This document shows positions 36,795 through 47,176 of a DNA stretch of 64,000 bases, in pieces. The DNA is from Buttiauxella gaviniae (lineage in GTDB: Bacteria > Pseudomonadota > Gammaproteobacteria > Enterobacterales > Enterobacteriaceae): positions 2,418,001 through 2,482,000 of the forward strand of contig NZ_JBFMVT010000002.1 in NCBI RefSeq assembly GCF_040786275.1, read 5' to 3'. Every line of letters begins with the position of its first letter. Position 1 is the first letter of the stretch. The notes beneath the pieces are model-generated. The model was not told the origin of the DNA, did no database searches, and saw only the letters and a list, made by a program, of their open reading frames with translations. The position numbers were made by a program, and so were the translations under genes.

Positions 36795-38366
36795 TCAGGT
36801 CACCGGAGCCGGGTTAAACACCGCCAGGGCGTTGTGCAGGCCCCACTGATCCGAGAAGGTTTTCTTGCGTCCGCTCGCGACATCCAGAATAAATTTAAAT
36901 AACTCCAGGCCGACATCTTCAATAGTTGCTTCGCCCGTGGCGATAGTGCCAGCGTTGATGTCCATTAAGTCATACCAGCGGTTTGCCAGTGCGGTGCGGG
37001 TTGCCATTTTAATCACCGGAACCGCTAACAATCCGTATGGCGTACCGCGCCCGGTAGTAAATACCTGAACCGTAATGCCCGATGCCACCTGCTGTGTACC
37101 GCAGACGAAATCGCTGGCCGGCGTGGCGGCGAAAATCAGGCCGCGTTTGGTTGGCCGCTGGCCAGGGGAAAGTACTTCCACAATCGCGCTTTTGCCTGAT
37201 TTGGCTATCGAACCGAGGGCTTTTTCCACCACGTTTGCCAGACCGCCTTTTTTGTTGCCTGGGGATGGGTTGGCGCTGCGGTCTGTTTTGCCCATATCGA
37301 GATAGTTATCGTACCATTCCATCTCTTCAAGCAGACGTTTTCCCACCTCTTCGTTGATGGCGCGCGGCGTTAACAGATGGATGGCGTCACGCACTTCGGT
37401 GACTTCAGAGAACATCACCGTTGCGCCACAGCGCACCAGCAGGTCAGACGCGTAGCCCACGGCCGGGTTCGCCGTCACGCCTGAGAACGCATCGCTTCCG
37501 CCGCACTGCATCCCCACCACCAGTTCAGAAGCCGGGCAGGTTTCACGCTGACGCTGATTAAGTTTCGCCAGATGGTGCTCGGCGACGGTAAGAATGTCAT
37601 CGACCATCGACTTAAAGCCGACGTGGTGTTCGTCTTGCAGGCGAACAATGCTGGCGTTACCGACGCTAATTGCCTGAACGTCGTCGGTGCCTTCCAGCAG
37701 GCGCTCTGGCTGTAACTTCTCACAGCCCAGGCCAATCACCATAATCTCGCCGCCAAAGTTTGGGTTCAGCGAAATGTTATGGATAGTGCGAATGGGGATG
37801 ACAGCCGCAGGCGCGTTGATCGCCACGCCGCAACCGTAGAGGTGATTCAGGCCCACCACGCCGTCGACGTTCGGGTAGCGCGGGAGCAATTCGCGTTCGA
37901 TAATTTTGATGACGTAATCGACTACGCCTGCGACGCAATGCACGCTGGTGGTGATGCCGAGCAAGTTTTTCGTGCCAACGCTGCCGTCTGCGTTGCGATA
38001 ACCCTCGAAGGTATAACCTTCCAGAGGCGGTAATGGCTCTGGCACTTTCGTGGCTAATGGCAGGGTGTTGAGCGGAGGCGCTTTTGGCAATTCCACTAAG
38101 GATTCGTCAATCCAGCTTCCGCGCGGAATATCACGCACCGCATAACCAATAACTTCGCCATATCGGATTATTTCGCCATGGGCAGGAATATCCACCAGTG
38201 CGGCTTTGTGGCCTTGTGGAATGTGCTCGATCAGTTCAAGCCCGTCCGGGAATCGGGTGCCAGCCTTCAGGCCATTGTCATTAACAATAATAGCGACGTT
38301 ATCTATTTCATGAACTTTTATATAGAACGACCCTGGCGGCTGCTGTTTTATTTCTATGTTTGACAT
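36795..38366 (-). CDS. garD: Galactarate dehydratase
   Basis: Iron-dependent dehydratase turning galactarate (mucate) into 5-keto-4-deoxyglucarate, the first step of the pathway. It starts at 38366 (MSNIEIKQQ..), giving 523 residues as in E. coli; an ATG two codons upstream is in frame. It has an N-terminal SAF domain (to about residue 95), then the UxaA/GarD catalytic domain with [30 protein letters not shown] and [10 protein letters not shown]. Divergent from garP, as in E. coli. Confidence 0.96.
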   Translation of the reverse strand: MSNIEIKQQPPGSFYIKVHEIDNVAIIVNDNGLKAGTRFPDGLELIEHIPQGHKAALVDIPAHGEIIRYGEVIGYAVRDIPRGSWIDESLVELPKAPPLNTLPLATKVPEPLPPLEGYTFEGYRNADGSVGTKNLLGITTSVHCVAGVVDYVIKIIERELLPRYPNVDGVVGLNHLYGCGVAINAPAAVIPIRTIHNISLNPNFGGEIMVIGLGCEKLQPERLLEGTDDVQAISVGNASIVRLQDEHHVGFKSMVDDILTVAEHHLAKLNQRQRETCPASELVVGMQCGGSDAFSGVTANPAVGYASDLLVRCGATVMFSEVTEVRDAIHLLTPRAINEEVGKRLLEEMEWYDNYLDMGKTDRSANPSPGNKKGGLANVVEKALGSIAKSGKSAIVEVLSPGQRPTKRGLIFAATPASDFVCGTQQVASGITVQVFTTGRGTPYGLLAVPVIKMATRTALANRWYDLMDINAGTIATGEATIEDVGLELFKFILDVASGRKKTFSDQWGLHNALAVFNPAPVT

Positions 38367-38372
38367 TATCAC

Positions 38373-38752
38373 TATTCTCCAGACATTACCTGAATGCGAA
38401 ATAATTAATTTTCTTATCGTGATTACTCACAAGCTAAATAAAGAATGTCAGGCCGCAGAGAATAAAAATGTGATGACGATCACTTTATATTATGACGCTT
38501 TATCCATTGGGGTGGGTAATGCATGGAATTGTGCAACAGCCCCCACAAAGATGGGCATAAGTTTAACTATTTGTAATTTTATACGCTATCAATTGTGCAT
38601 ATGCCTAATGTCCATTCCCCTGGTGCTGGCTATACTGTGTTGCGAATGACAAACACCAGGTTAATTTATTATTCCGAAAATATATTCGAGAATATTTCCT
38701 TATATAAATAAAAATCCTTGCATTAAGTACCCGCAACAGAGGATGTAGAAAA
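38373..38752. promoter_or_regulatory. garD-garP divergent control region with a CRP-like site
   Basis: No gene is seen. TGTGATGACGATCACT at 38469-38484 is a near-consensus CRP site (TGTGA-N6-TCAC), placed to serve one or both directions. In E. coli these genes are activated by CdaR; I cannot point to its binding site. The stretch is AT-rich and long enough for both promoters. Confidence 0.65.
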
Positions 38753-40084
38753 ATGATTTTGGATACAGCTGTTGAGTCAAAAAAAGGTAATCACACCCGA
38801 TATTTAATATTATTGATTATCTTTATTGTAACGACCATTAACTACGCGGACCGCGCTACGCTCTCTATTGCAGGTACTGAAGTTGCGAAAGAATTGCAGC
38901 TCAGTGCAATCTCAATGGGCTATATTTTTTCGGCATTTGGTTGGGCTTACCTGCTGATGCAAATCCCCGGCGGCTGGTTACTTGACCGCTACGGCTCCAA
39001 GAAAGTTTATACGTACAGCTTGTTCTTCTGGTCGCTGTTTACGTTCATGCAGGGGTTTGTCGATATGATACCGCTGGCATACGCCGGTATCTCCATGTTC
39101 TTTATGCGTTTTATGCTCGGCTTCTCTGAAGCGCCTTCATTCCCGGCAAACGCCCGCATTGTTGCGGCCTGGTTCCCAACGAAAGAACGCGGGACTGCAT
39201 CGGCTATTTTTAACTCCGCACAATATTTCTCGCTGGCGCTGTTCTCACCTTTGCTCGGCTGGCTGACCTTCGCCTGGGGCTGGGAACATGTGTTTACCGT
39301 GATGGGCGGCATCGGTTTTGTGCTGACCTTCCTGTGGGTGAAATTTATCCATAACCCGACTGACCACCCTCGTATGTCTCAGGAGGAGCTGGATTACATC
39401 ACTAAAGGTGGCGCGGTGGTGGATATGGACCACAAAAAGCCGGGCGTCGTCGTCGAAGGGCCAAAACTGCATTACATCAAACAATTGCTGACTAACCGTA
39501 TGATGCTGGGCGTGTTCTTTGGTCAGTACTTTATCAACACCATCACCTGGTTCTTCCTGACCTGGTTCCCGATTTACCTGGTGCAAGATAAAGGCATGTC
39601 GATTCTGAAAGTGGGGATGGTTGCCTCTATTCCGGCACTGTGCGGTTTTGCCGGGGGTGTGTTAGGTGGCGTGTTCTCAGATTCGTTAATCAAACGCGGT
39701 TACTCGCTGACCGTTGCCCGTAAAGTACCGATTGTTCTCGGGATGCTGCTGGCTTCAACCATCATTCTTTGTAACTACACCGATAGCACGGCGCTGGTCG
39801 TCACGCTGATGGCGTTCGCTTTCTTCGGCAAAGGTTTTGGTGCTCTTGGCTGGCCGGTTATCGCTGACACCGCGCCAAAAGAGATGGTCGGTCTGTGCGG
39901 CGCAGTATTTAACGTGTTCGGTAACGTCGCTTCAATCGTAACGCCCCTGGTGATTGGCTACCTGGTCAGCGAACTTCACTCCTTCAATGCAGCACTGATT
40001 TTTGTGGGCTGCTCTGCGCTGGCAGCGATGGTTTGTTATCTGTTCGTAGTGGGTGACATTAAACGTATGGAATTGCAGAAGTAA
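38753..40084 (+). CDS. garP: Galactarate/glucarate MFS transporter
   Basis: Proton symporter of the anion:cation symporter (ACS) branch of MFS, 443 residues, 12 spans, with [15 protein letters not shown] near residue 25 and the loop motif [10 protein letters not shown]. It imports galactarate and glucarate. First gene of garPLRK. Its sequence is very close to E. coli GarP. Confidence 0.95.
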   Translation: MILDTAVESKKGNHTRYLILLIIFIVTTINYADRATLSIAGTEVAKELQLSAISMGYIFSAFGWAYLLMQIPGGWLLDRYGSKKVYTYSLFFWSLFTFMQGFVDMIPLAYAGISMFFMRFMLGFSEAPSFPANARIVAAWFPTKERGTASAIFNSAQYFSLALFSPLLGWLTFAWGWEHVFTVMGGIGFVLTFLWVKFIHNPTDHPRMSQEELDYITKGGAVVDMDHKKPGVVVEGPKLHYIKQLLTNRMMLGVFFGQYFINTITWFFLTWFPIYLVQDKGMSILKVGMVASIPALCGFAGGVLGGVFSDSLIKRGYSLTVARKVPIVLGMLLASTIILCNYTDSTALVVTLMAFAFFGKGFGALGWPVIADTAPKEMVGLCGAVFNVFGNVASIVTPLVIGYLVSELHSFNAALIFVGCSALAAMVCYLFVVGDIKRMELQK

Positions 40085-40110
40085 GCAACGACAAAATTAA
40101 GGTAAAGCTC

Positions 40111-40881
40111 ATGAATAGCAACGTTTTCCCAAATAAATTCAAAGCAGCACTGGCAGCACATCAAACGCAAATCGGTTGCTGGTCTGCATTAGCAAATCCT
40201 ATCAGCACCGAAGTGCTGGGCCTGGCCGGTTTCGACTGGATTGTGCTGGATGGCGAACATGCGCCAAATGACATTACCACGTTCATTCCGCAACTGATGG
40301 CGCTGACCGGCAGCCATAGCGCGCCGGTGGTACGTGCCCCTACCAACGACCCGGTGGTGATTAAGCGTTTGCTGGATATTGGTTTCTATAACTTCCTGAT
40401 CCCGTTTGTTGAGACTCAGGAAGAAGCGGCCCTGGCGGTCTCTTCAACCCGCTATCCGCCGGAAGGTATTCGCGGTGTGTCGGTTTCGCACCGCAGTAAC
40501 GGCTACGGCACCGTGGTGGATTATTTTAAGCAGGTGAATCAGAACATCACGATTCTGGTGCAAATCGAAAGCCAGGAAGGCGTTGATAACCTGGATGCGA
40601 TTGCCGCAACGGACGGCGTGGACGGGATTTTTGTCGGCCCTGGTGATTTATCTGCGGCATTGGGCCACCTCGGTAACCCGTCGCATCCTGAAGTACAAAG
40701 CGCAATCCAACATATTTTTGCCCGTGCAAAAGCACACGGTAAGCCGTCAGGCATTCTGGCTCCCGCTGAAGCCGACGCCAGGCGTTACCTGGAATGGGGC
40801 GCAACATTCGTCGCCGTCGGCAGTGATTTAGGTATTTTCCGTGCGGCGACTCAGAAGCTGTGCGACCAGTTTAAAAAATAA
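40111..40881 (+). CDS. garL: 5-keto-4-deoxy-D-glucarate aldolase
   Basis: Class II, HpcH/HpaI-family aldolase splitting 5-keto-4-deoxyglucarate into pyruvate and tartronate semialdehyde. The 256-residue protein has the family blocks [14 protein letters not shown] (residues ~42-55), [13 protein letters not shown] (metal-binding Glu) and [26 protein letters not shown] precedes the ATG. It lies 26 bp after garP. Confidence 0.96.
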   Translation: MNSNVFPNKFKAALAAHQTQIGCWSALANPISTEVLGLAGFDWIVLDGEHAPNDITTFIPQLMALTGSHSAPVVRAPTNDPVVIKRLLDIGFYNFLIPFVETQEEAALAVSSTRYPPEGIRGVSVSHRSNGYGTVVDYFKQVNQNITILVQIESQEGVDNLDAIAATDGVDGIFVGPGDLSAALGHLGNPSHPEVQSAIQHIFARAKAHGKPSGILAPAEADARRYLEWGATFVAVGSDLGIFRAATQKLCDQFKK

Positions 40882-40915
40882 CTTCCACCCGTAAATAACG
40901 AGAGAGATTAACGCT

Positions 40916-41806
40916 ATGACACTGAAAGTTGGGTTTATTGGCCTGGGCATCATGGGCAAACCAATGAGTAAAAACCTCATCAAAGCCGGTTATTCACTGG
41001 TGGTTGCCGACCGTAATGCAGAGGCGATTGCTGACGTTATCGCGGCGGGCGCTGAAACGGCGACAACGCCAAAAGCGATTGCCGAGCAATGTGATGTGAT
41101 TATTACCATGCTGCCAAATTCGCCACACGTAAAAGAAGTGGCGCTGGGCGAAAACGGCATTATTGAAGGGGCGAAACCGGGTACCGTGGTTATCGACATG
41201 AGTTCCATTGCACCGCTGGCGAGCCGTGAAATCAGCGAAGCATTGAAGGCCAAAGGCATCGATATGCTGGATGCGCCGGTCAGCGGTGGCGAGCCAAAAG
41301 CGATTGAAGGCACACTGTCGGTGATGGTCGGTGGCGATAAAGCAATTTTCGATAAGTATTACGACCTGATGAAAGCGATGGCGGGTTCCGTGGTGCATAC
41401 CGGCGATATTGGCGCGGGTAACGTCACCAAACTGGCAAATCAGGTGATTGTGGCGCTGAACATCGCGGCGATGTCTGAAGCGCTGGTGCTGGCGACCAAA
41501 GCGGGCGTTAACCCGGAATTAGTCTTCCAGGCTATTCGCGGTGGCCTTGCGGGCAGCACGGTGCTGGAAGCGAAAGCGCCGATGGTCATGGACCGTAACT
41601 TCAAGCCCGGTTTCCGCATCGATCTACACATTAAAGATCTGGCGAACGCGCTGGATACTTCCCACGGTGTTGGCGCGCAACTGCCGCTGACGGCGGCGGT
41701 TATGGAGATGATGCAGGCGCTGCGTGCCGATGGCCATGGTAACGACGATCACAGCGCAATCGCGTGCTACTACGAAAAACTGGCGAAAGTAGAAGTCAGT
41801 AAATAA
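40916..41806 (+). CDS. garR: Tartronate semialdehyde reductase
   Basis: NADH-dependent beta-hydroxyacid dehydrogenase reducing tartronate semialdehyde to D-glycerate. The 296-residue protein has a Rossmann motif at FIGLGIMGKPMSKN (residues 7-20), substrate loop DAPVSGGEPKA (119-129) and catalytic Lys172 in GNVTKLANQ. It lies 34 bp after garL within the gar transcript. Confidence 0.96.
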   Translation: MTLKVGFIGLGIMGKPMSKNLIKAGYSLVVADRNAEAIADVIAAGAETATTPKAIAEQCDVIITMLPNSPHVKEVALGENGIIEGAKPGTVVIDMSSIAPLASREISEALKAKGIDMLDAPVSGGEPKAIEGTLSVMVGGDKAIFDKYYDLMKAMAGSVVHTGDIGAGNVTKLANQVIVALNIAAMSEALVLATKAGVNPELVFQAIRGGLAGSTVLEAKAPMVMDRNFKPGFRIDLHIKDLANALDTSHGVGAQLPLTAAVMEMMQALRADGHGNDDHSAIACYYEKLAKVEVSK

Positions 41807-41875
41807 AAGAGATGGGCATCTTTACGACTCTGTGCGATGCCCGGTTTTTCTCGAACTTTTTGGCATGGACACATT

Positions 41876-43021
41876 ATGAAAATCGTAATCGCACCCGACT
41901 CTTATAAAGAAAGCCTCTCAGCGGTTGATGTGGCGAAGGCTATTGAAAAAGGATTTCGCGAAATATTTCCTGATGCGGAATATATATCAGTCCCGGTTGC
42001 AGATGGCGGGGAGGGGACGGTCGATGCCATGATCAGTGCCACGCAGGGCAAGAAAATCACCACGACGGTGACCGGGCCGCTGGGCGAGCCGGTGACGGCA
42101 TGTTGGGGAATGTCCGGCGATGGCAAAACCGCGTTTATTGAAATGGCCGAAGCCAGTGGGCTTGCGCTGGTGCCAACCGAGAACCGTAACCCTCTTATTA
42201 CCACTTCGCACGGCACCGGAGAGTTGATTTTGCGCGCTCTGGATAACGGTGCGCGCAATATTATTATCGGCATCGGCGGGAGTGCGACTAACGATGGCGG
42301 TGCGGGGATGGTGCAGGCGCTGGGCGCAAAACTGTGCGACGCAACGGGCAAAGAAATCAGCCACGGCGGCGGCAGTTTAATGGGCCTGAACACCATCGAT
42401 ATTTCCCAGCTTGATAGCCGTTTGGCGGGCTGTGTGATTAACGTGGCCTGCGATGTGACAAATCCCTTAATTGGCGAGAACGGGGCATCACGTATTTTTG
42501 GGCCGCAAAAAGGTGCCGACGAAGCGATGATTGTTGAGCTGGATGCTAATCTTGCTCATTTTGCCGATGTGATTAAAAAGGACTTACACATCGATGTGAA
42601 GAATGCAGAAGGCGCGGGAGCGGCAGGCGGTATGGGGGCGGCATTAATGGCGTTCCTCGGCGCCGAACTGCGCAGCGGCGTGGAAATTGTGACGGAAGCG
42701 CTGCATCTGGAAGAACATATTCATGACTGTTCGCTGGTGGTGACCGGTGAAGGGCGCATGGATAGCCAAAGTATTCGCGGCAAAGTGCCGGTGGGCGTGG
42801 CGGCGGTCGCGAAAAAGTACCGTAAACCGGTGATCGGTATTGCCGGGTCGCTCACGCGTGATGTTGAAGTTGTTCATCAATATGGTATCGATGCGGTATT
42901 TAGCGTGCTTAATAGTGTGGGCACGCTGGAAGAGGCGCTGAAAAATGCGTTTGAAAATATTTACCGCGCGTCGCGCAATATTGCCGCGATGGTGGCGATC
43001 GGGATGAATACTCCATCTTAG
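41876..43021 (+). CDS. garK: Glycerate 2-kinase
   Basis: Phosphorylates D-glycerate to 2-phosphoglycerate, feeding glycolysis. The ATG at 41876 (MKIVIAPDSYKESLSAVDVA) gives 381 residues, the E. coli length; a start 13 codons earlier lacks family support. Family blocks are PVADGGEGTVDAM, IIIGIGGSATNDGGAGM and GAAGGMGAALMAFLGAEL. It is the last gene of garPLRK, and rnpB follows on the same strand. Confidence 0.96.
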   Translation: MKIVIAPDSYKESLSAVDVAKAIEKGFREIFPDAEYISVPVADGGEGTVDAMISATQGKKITTTVTGPLGEPVTACWGMSGDGKTAFIEMAEASGLALVPTENRNPLITTSHGTGELILRALDNGARNIIIGIGGSATNDGGAGMVQALGAKLCDATGKEISHGGGSLMGLNTIDISQLDSRLAGCVINVACDVTNPLIGENGASRIFGPQKGADEAMIVELDANLAHFADVIKKDLHIDVKNAEGAGAAGGMGAALMAFLGAELRSGVEIVTEALHLEEHIHDCSLVVTGEGRMDSQSIRGKVPVGVAAVAKKYRKPVIGIAGSLTRDVEVVHQYGIDAVFSVLNSVGTLEEALKNAFENIYRASRNIAAMVAIGMNTPS

Positions 43022-43053
43022 ATTCCCCTAAATAATTCAAGTTATGGGAAGGC

Positions 43054-43082
43054 GTGACAGGGGCGTGTAAACCCTTTATACT
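43054..43082 (+). promoter_or_regulatory. rnpB promoter
   Basis: GTGACA (43054-43059), 17 bp spacer and TATACT (43077-43082), seven bases before the predicted 5' end of RNase P RNA. Confidence 0.75.
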
Positions 43083-43089
43083 CCGCGCC

Positions 43090-43468
<379 letters not shown>

Positions 43469-43475
43469 ATTCAGG

Positions 43476-43511
43476 AACGCCCCGCACAGTGCAAACTGCG
43501 CGGGGCGTTTT
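43476..43511 (+). terminator. rnpB terminator
   Basis: Hairpin AACGCCCCGC / GCGGGGCGTT followed by TTTGC, directly after the mature 3' end. Confidence 0.85.
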
Positions 43512-43613
43512 GCTATGTGCGGAAGCCACCTTCCTCCTTGCCTGGTGGAGGAGTTGGGTTGAGGGCGAACTCTTGTCATAATAAAACTCCACCCGTTGCC
43601 GGATCGCCCCGCT

Positions 43614-44711
43614 ATGATCAAATCCCTGTATATCGACAACTACCGCTCAGTGCGCAAACTCTCCATCGATCTGGAACGATTAAATGTGGTTTTCGGCCCC
43701 AACGGCTGCGGGAAATCCAATATCTACAAAGCGATCCACTTGATCCACGGTGCGGCAGCGGGGCAGCTTTCCCACTGGCTGTCTGACGAAGGTGGGATCC
43801 AGAAGGTGATGTGGGCGGGGGATCGCGCTCGCGGGTATGCCAGCGCGCCGCGCCGCATGACTTTAGCCGTTGAAACCGATGATTTTGAGTATGAATTGCA
43901 GGTAGGCTTTCCGGACAAACTTCCGTACCCAACCATGTTCGATCTCGATCCTATCGTTAAAGAAGAGCAGATCTGGCTGAGTGGTTTTCGCCGTCGCCCT
44001 TCGTCTTCCATTATGCATCGCCGCAACCAGGCGGTTTTTCTCAACGATGTTAACGGCGAAAAAGTTACGCATGCCGCCACGCTTTACGAAAATGAATCGT
44101 TGTTTGGTCAGCTTGGCGAGCCTCATCTTTATCCGGAAGTTTCCAGCGCGCGTGAAACGCTGCGCAACTGGCGCTTTTATCACGAATTTGATATCTCAAA
44201 AGGGGCTGGGTTACGTTTGCCGCAGGTGGGTTATCGCTCGCCGGTGCTGGCAGGGGATGGGCTTAATTTAGCCGCGGCTTTCCAGACGATTGTGGAAATT
44301 GGTGATAGCGAACTGTTGTTTGCAGTGCTGGATGAGGCGTTCCCGGAGTGCTTGTTCTTCTGCGATAACAGCAACGGGCGCTTTCAGATGATGATGCACC
44401 GCCAGGGCATTAATCGCCCGCTGGAGTCGGCTGAGTTTTCTGACGGAACGCTGCGTTTCCTGTGCCTGACAGTGGCGCTACTCAGCCCGCGCCCGCCACA
44501 TTTTATTGCGCTAAATGAACCAGAGAACAGCCTGCATCCGCAAATGCTGCCTGCGCTGGCGCGGCTGATTGCCGAGGCGAGCCGTTATACGCAAATCTGG
44601 TTAACCAGCCATTCGCCTGAGTTGGCGACCCTTATTGAAAGATATACGCCGTTTACGCTCTATCAACTGGCCATTGAAAATGGTGAGACGCGGGTAAATC
44701 GGCTTTCCTGA
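43614..44711 (+). CDS. AAA-family ATPase of the RecF/SMC-like (AAA_21) type, function unknown
   Basis: A 365-residue ATPase. The Walker A motif GPNGCGKSN is at residues 28-36, an ABC-type signature FSDGTLRFLCL is near residue 285, and the Walker B is FIALNEPENSLHP, where Asn replaces the more usual Asp before the Glu. It ends with the TSHSPELATLIE switch. I place the start at ATG 43614 (MIKSLYIDNYRSVRKL); a TTG six codons earlier is less likely. Such single-gene ATPases are widespread and some partner with nucleases, but no partner is adjacent here: rnpB precedes and yhaL converges. Role unknown. Confidence 0.82.
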   Translation: MIKSLYIDNYRSVRKLSIDLERLNVVFGPNGCGKSNIYKAIHLIHGAAAGQLSHWLSDEGGIQKVMWAGDRARGYASAPRRMTLAVETDDFEYELQVGFPDKLPYPTMFDLDPIVKEEQIWLSGFRRRPSSSIMHRRNQAVFLNDVNGEKVTHAATLYENESLFGQLGEPHLYPEVSSARETLRNWRFYHEFDISKGAGLRLPQVGYRSPVLAGDGLNLAAAFQTIVEIGDSELLFAVLDEAFPECLFFCDNSNGRFQMMMHRQGINRPLESAEFSDGTLRFLCLTVALLSPRPPHFIALNEPENSLHPQMLPALARLIAEASRYTQIWLTSHSPELATLIERYTPFTLYQLAIENGETRVNRLS

Positions 44712-44715
44712 AAGT

Positions 44716-44733
44716 CCCCGGCGCTAACCGGGG
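44716..44733. terminator. Hairpin between the AAA ATPase gene and yhaL
   Basis: CCCCGG-CGCTAA-CCGGGG stem between converging stops, without a good T-run. Confidence 0.4.
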
Positions 44734-44740
44734 CGAGGGA

Positions 44741-44908
44741 TTAGAGAGTGCCTTCTTCTTCAGCCAGACGAACATCTGCTTCAATGACAATTGCTTCGAG
44801 CTCGGTGAGCATTTCGTCATAACTCAGTTCAGCCTGCTCGTGGGTTGCTGTTACGGTAGCCTGCGCGGCTTTTTTCTCGCGGTGTTTTGCTATTGATTTC
44901 TTACTCAC
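44741..44908 (-). CDS. yhaL: Small protein YhaL
   Basis: A 55-residue basic-then-acidic protein of unknown function. I choose the GTG at 44908 (VSKKSIAKHREKK), which matches the E. coli YhaL start MSKKS and has GGGAG seven bases upstream; an upstream in-frame GTG at 44938 would add ten residues. The conserved part is LSYDEMLTELEAIV..AD.RLAEEE. It lies 33 bp downstream of yhaK on the same strand. Confidence 0.8.
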   Translation of the reverse strand: MSKKSIAKHREKKAAQATVTATHEQAELSYDEMLTELEAIVIEADVRLAEEEGTL

Positions 44909-44941
44909 TAATGACTCCCATTTGTCTGTTTTTGACACTGG

Positions 44942-45643
44942 TCAGACCGGTAAATCTATCAGCAATGCACGCAATGGGGTATCTGCAACCAGCGTAATGT
45001 TAGCTTCGTCACGGATAAAAGCGCCGTCTCCGCAGGTAAGCCCTTCTTTTTCCTCGGTAGAAGTGACAGCGTGCACCGTACCGTGGATCGACTGCAAATA
45101 GGCGCGTGGGCCGTGCAACTGGAAACTCACCTGCTGCCCTTTCTCCAGTTCAATCTGGTGGATCCAAACCTGTTGGCGCAGTTGCAGGCTCTCTTTGCTG
45201 CCATCGGGAGAGGCCAGCAGTTGATGCACCCCATCGGTAAGCGTGATTTTTTGCACCAGCGGGTTTTCACGCTCCGGGCAGGCATCAAGCCACAGTTGCA
45301 TCCGCGTCAGAGAATGCTCTTTGCTGAGGTTATGCTCGCTGTAACTCAGCCCAGGTTGCGTGGAAAGCAGCAGCGCTTCGCCCGCTTTCGCCTGGACATG
45401 ATTACCTTCGCTGTCGCGGTATTCCGCTTCGCCTTCCAGAATCAGATTAAGAATATCGACATTGGGATAGGTGCGCGGCTGAAATGATGCACCTGGCGCT
45501 AACACTTCCTGGTTGAGTACGCGCAATGAGGCATAGCCCAGCAATTTCGGGTCGAAGTAGTGACCGAAGGAAAAGGTATAGCGGGCCTGGAGCCAACCAT
45601 AGTCCGCTTTCCCGCATTGTTTGGCAGTTCTTGGCGTAATCAT
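44942..45643 (-). CDS. yhaK: Pirin-family protein YhaK
   Basis: Cytosolic bicupin (233 residues) of the pirin-like family; the E. coli protein is monomeric and proposed as a redox-stress marker. The N-terminal part YTFSFGHYFDPKLLGYASLRVLNQE and cupin motif YPNVDILNLILEGEAEYRDSEGN are clear. Divergent from the LysR gene yhaJ with ~105 bp between. YhaJ-type regulators are candidates for its control. Confidence 0.92.
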   Translation of the reverse strand: MITPRTAKQCGKADYGWLQARYTFSFGHYFDPKLLGYASLRVLNQEVLAPGASFQPRTYPNVDILNLILEGEAEYRDSEGNHVQAKAGEALLLSTQPGLSYSEHNLSKEHSLTRMQLWLDACPERENPLVQKITLTDGVHQLLASPDGSKESLQLRQQVWIHQIELEKGQQVSFQLHGPRAYLQSIHGTVHAVTSTEEKEGLTCGDGAFIRDEANITLVADTPLRALLIDLPV

Positions 45644-45749
45644 AATTTCTTGACCTCTTTTTACACTAAGCCCATGGTAAAACTCTGGACGCTGTATTGT
45701 TAGCCAGTTAATCTGCTTGGTATGTTCAAATTTACTGAATGAGAACGAG

Positions 45750-46640
45750 ATGGCTAAAGAGAGAGCATTGACGCTGGAAGCGTTGCGGGTAATGGACGCG
45801 ATTGACCGACGTGGGAGTTTCGCCGCTGCTGCTGATGAGCTTGGGCGCGTGCCTTCGGCACTGAGTTACACGATGCAGAAGCTTGAAGAAGAGCTGGATG
45901 TCGTGTTGTTTGACCGCTCAGGCCATCGTACAAAATTTACTAACGTTGGGCGGATGCTGCTGGAGCGAGGGCGAGTTTTGCTCGAAGCGGCTGACAAACT
46001 TACCACCGATGCCGAAGCGTTGGCTCGCGGTTGGGAAACGCATCTCACCATCGTGACGGAAGCGCTGGTACCGTCGGCCAGACTCTATCCACTGGTGGGG
46101 AAACTGGCTGAAAAAGCGGATACGCAGTTATCGATTATTACCGAGGTTTTGGCCGGTTCGTGGGAAAGCCTGGAGCAGGGGCGTGCCGATATTGTGATTG
46201 CGCCGGATATGCACTTCCGTTCTTCCTCTGAAATTAACTCCCGTAAACTGTATAAGATTTTGAGCGTGTATGTCGCCGCCCCGGATCACCCGATCCATAG
46301 CGAACCTGAACCGCTTTCAGAAATGACGCGCGTGAAATATCGCGGCATTGCCGTGGCGGATACCGCGCGTGAACGCCCGGCCCTGACGGTACGGCTGCTG
46401 GATAAACAGCCGCGTTTGACGGTGAGTAGCATGGAAGACAAACGCCAGGCGTTGCTGGCAGGGTTGGGCGTGGCGACTATGCCTTATCCGCTGGTCGAGC
46501 AGGATATTGCTGAAGGGCGGTTACGCGTGGTGAGCCCCGAATACACCAACGAAATTGACATTATTATGGCGTGGCGGCGCGATAGCATGGGCGAGGCAAA
46601 GGCCTGGTGTCTGCGGGAAATCCCGAAATTGTTGAAATAA
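45750..46640 (+). CDS. yhaJ: LysR-family regulator YhaJ
   Basis: A 296-residue LysR-type regulator. The helix-turn-helix is in residues ~5-60 (ALRVMDAIDRRGSFAAAADELGRVPSALSYTMQKLEEEL). The start at 45750 (MAKERALTLEALRVMD) fits E. coli YhaJ (298 residues) and follows GAGAACGAG; an ATG 11 codons upstream is rejected. In E. coli, YhaJ activates yhaK-linked promoters and responds to nitroaromatics such as DNT. Divergent from yhaK. Confidence 0.92.
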   Translation: MAKERALTLEALRVMDAIDRRGSFAAAADELGRVPSALSYTMQKLEEELDVVLFDRSGHRTKFTNVGRMLLERGRVLLEAADKLTTDAEALARGWETHLTIVTEALVPSARLYPLVGKLAEKADTQLSIITEVLAGSWESLEQGRADIVIAPDMHFRSSSEINSRKLYKILSVYVAAPDHPIHSEPEPLSEMTRVKYRGIAVADTARERPALTVRLLDKQPRLTVSSMEDKRQALLAGLGVATMPYPLVEQDIAEGRLRVVSPEYTNEIDIIMAWRRDSMGEAKAWCLREIPKLLK

Positions 46641-46649
46641 AACGTAGGT

Positions 46650-46680
46650 GTAGTGGGCGGGTAAGTTGACTTACCCGCCG
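46650..46680. repeat. REP-like hairpin between yhaJ and yhaH
   Basis: GTAGTGGGCGGGTAAGTTGA followed by CTTACCCGCC: a GTAG-led palindrome like the other REP units in this window, placed between converging stops. Confidence 0.6.
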
Positions 46681-46687
46681 CAATTAA

Positions 46688-47071
46688 TCATTCGCTAACG
46701 AATTGCGCATCCAGACTTTTTGGGTCGGGGCCGTACTCATTTTCACCTGGCGTGCCGCGCTGGCAGTTAAACGCCAGAATAATCAGCCAACCCACCAGCG
46801 GAATTAACAGCAGTAACAGCCACCAGGCTGAACGATCGGTATCGTGCAGGCGGCGGAACTGTACGGCCCAATAAGGTAAGAAGATGAGCACGCCGTAAAT
46901 TGTCGTGAGCAGACCTTCGTCCTTTGCAATCCTGAGCCCTAACATTTTGTCCAGAATGGTGAGTACCGCCGTCAGAACCAGGTTTACCAGGATGAACATC
47001 CAGAACTCTTTGCGGCGAGCCCGCCCGCTAAAGCCAACATAATTTCTTAATACTTTGAAATACCAATCCAT
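46688..47071 (-). CDS. yhaH: DUF805 inner-membrane protein YhaH
   Basis: A 127-residue DUF805 membrane protein with three to four hydrophobic segments and the family motif YVGFSGRARRKEFWMFIL near the N-terminus, then FRRLHDTDRSAWWLLLLLIPLVG. I choose the ATG at 47071 (MDWYFKVLRNYVGF), matching E. coli; a start nine codons earlier lacks support. Function unknown. Downstream of yqjG on the same strand. Confidence 0.92.
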   Translation of the reverse strand: MDWYFKVLRNYVGFSGRARRKEFWMFILVNLVLTAVLTILDKMLGLRIAKDEGLLTTIYGVLIFLPYWAVQFRRLHDTDRSAWWLLLLLIPLVGWLIILAFNCQRGTPGENEYGPDPKSLDAQFVSE

Positions 47072-47176
47072 TTGTAGCCTGCCTTGAGTAGTCATCAATC
47101 GCTTGATCTGTAAGCGATCTATTTCAAGAATAGCTGCGATTGGATTTTACGTAAATCATCGCTTTAATGAATTTTC

